This document shows positions 63,757 to 64,000 of a stretch of 64,000 bases of DNA, in pieces. Below the pieces are notes generated by a model. The model did not search any database, had not been told where the DNA came from, and saw nothing but the letters and a program-made list of their open reading frames with translations. Made by a program: the position numbers and the translations under genes. How positions within the stretch are numbered: the first letter of the stretch is position 1; the number at the start of each line of letters is the position of its first letter. The DNA comes from Gemmataceae bacterium (lineage in GTDB: Bacteria; Planctomycetota; Planctomycetia; Gemmatales; Gemmataceae), in the NCBI GenBank assembly GCA_025055795.1, contig JANWVV010000020.1, forward strand, positions 1-64,000, written 5' to 3'.

Positions 63757-63888
63757 ATGAAAACGGTCTGGCGATTGACGTTGCTAGGAGTGTTGCTGCT
63801 AACCATCCCCGGCTGTGGAGGGTGTGGTATTAGTGGGCGAGGCAAAAATAGCGATTTCGATCGTCCAAAACCAACTCATTTACGCTGA
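63757..63888 (+). CDS. Small lipoprotein, 43 residues
   Basis: From ATG 63757 the product has a signal-type N-terminus MKTVWRLTLLGVLLLTIPGC with lipobox IPGC, then a Gly/Cys/Ser-rich short mature part ending in PKPTHLR. A longer frame from 63688 would put 23 polar residues before the signal, so 63757 is preferred even though its ribosome-binding site is weak. Third small lipoprotein in the series; function unknown. Confidence 0.6.
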   Translation: MKTVWRLTLLGVLLLTIPGCGGCGISGRGKNSDFDRPKPTHLR

Positions 63889-64000
63889 CCAAGCCAATTT
63901 CTTCCGAACGCATTCATTTGCAGTCATCATTTGGCCAGCACGGAGGCCCTAGGCGATTTCATAATCCCAAAACCTCCTAAAAGGCCAACCGCTGATTGGC

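Overview
The window reads as chromosomal DNA of a planctomycete, probably of the Gemmata type. This is inferred from gene content, not from a marker gene: no rRNA or tRNA gene was found. The pointers are a Ser/Thr kinase fused to a SUMF1 domain, a GYF_2-domain membrane protein, many secreted proline-rich proteins, an ECF sigma/anti-sigma pair, homodimeric-type AceE, two CrtI/CrtN-like desaturases with an acyltransferase and a glycosyltransferase, and long intergenic spacers. Gene density is moderate and both strands are used. There is no phage, insertion sequence, CRISPR array or recognisable defence island.

Layout. 0-5 kb: a Pro/Ser/Thr-rich lipoprotein cut by the window edge, an AT-rich GYF_2 membrane protein, a short-chain dehydrogenase, prfB with an intact programmed frameshift, and a secreted proline-rich protein. 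5-20 kb: scattered housekeeping and transport genes (phosphoribosyltransferase, MFS transporter, thioesterase, S41 protease, nucleoside hydrolase-like protein, trpB-trpA, mutM, a histidine kinase with a CxxCH sensor domain, an M28 peptidase). 20-26.3 kb: a tight DUF58 / transglutaminase-like / MoxR cluster followed by a UPF0718 permease; the transglutaminase-like protein has lost its catalytic cysteine. 26.5-36.5 kb: an EamA transporter, the kinase-SUMF1 fusion, an AI-2E family membrane protein, cobB overlapping folD, threonine synthase and a secreted protein. 36.8-41.7 kb: aceE-aceF of the pyruvate dehydrogenase complex.

41.9-52.8 kb is the nitrate assimilation region. One minus-strand run holds the siroheme methyltransferase, NirB, NirD, the nitrate reductase catalytic subunit, its FAD/[2Fe-2S] electron-transfer subunit and a NarK transporter. 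Three junctions are 4-base ATGA overlaps. Together these import nitrate, reduce it to nitrite and then ammonium, and make part of the siroheme cofactor. A convergent outer-membrane porin lies next to it.

53.4-61 kb: a trypsin-like protease, then a carotenoid-type cluster (two desaturases, an acyltransferase and a family 2 glycosyltransferase) resembling the staphyloxanthin logic but without the condensing enzyme. 61-64 kb: an ECF sigma factor with an overlapping zinc anti-sigma factor, then three tiny lipoproteins in a row, one with a Lys/Glu-rich tandem repeat.

No clear-cut new biological system was found. The observations most worth a second look are the pseudo-transglutaminase in the MoxR cluster, the heme-type sensor kinase, the kinase-SUMF1 fusion without the copper-binding cysteine pair, the altered nucleoside hydrolase, the two homologous flavin modules inside one nitrate operon, and a decayed gene near 11 kb.
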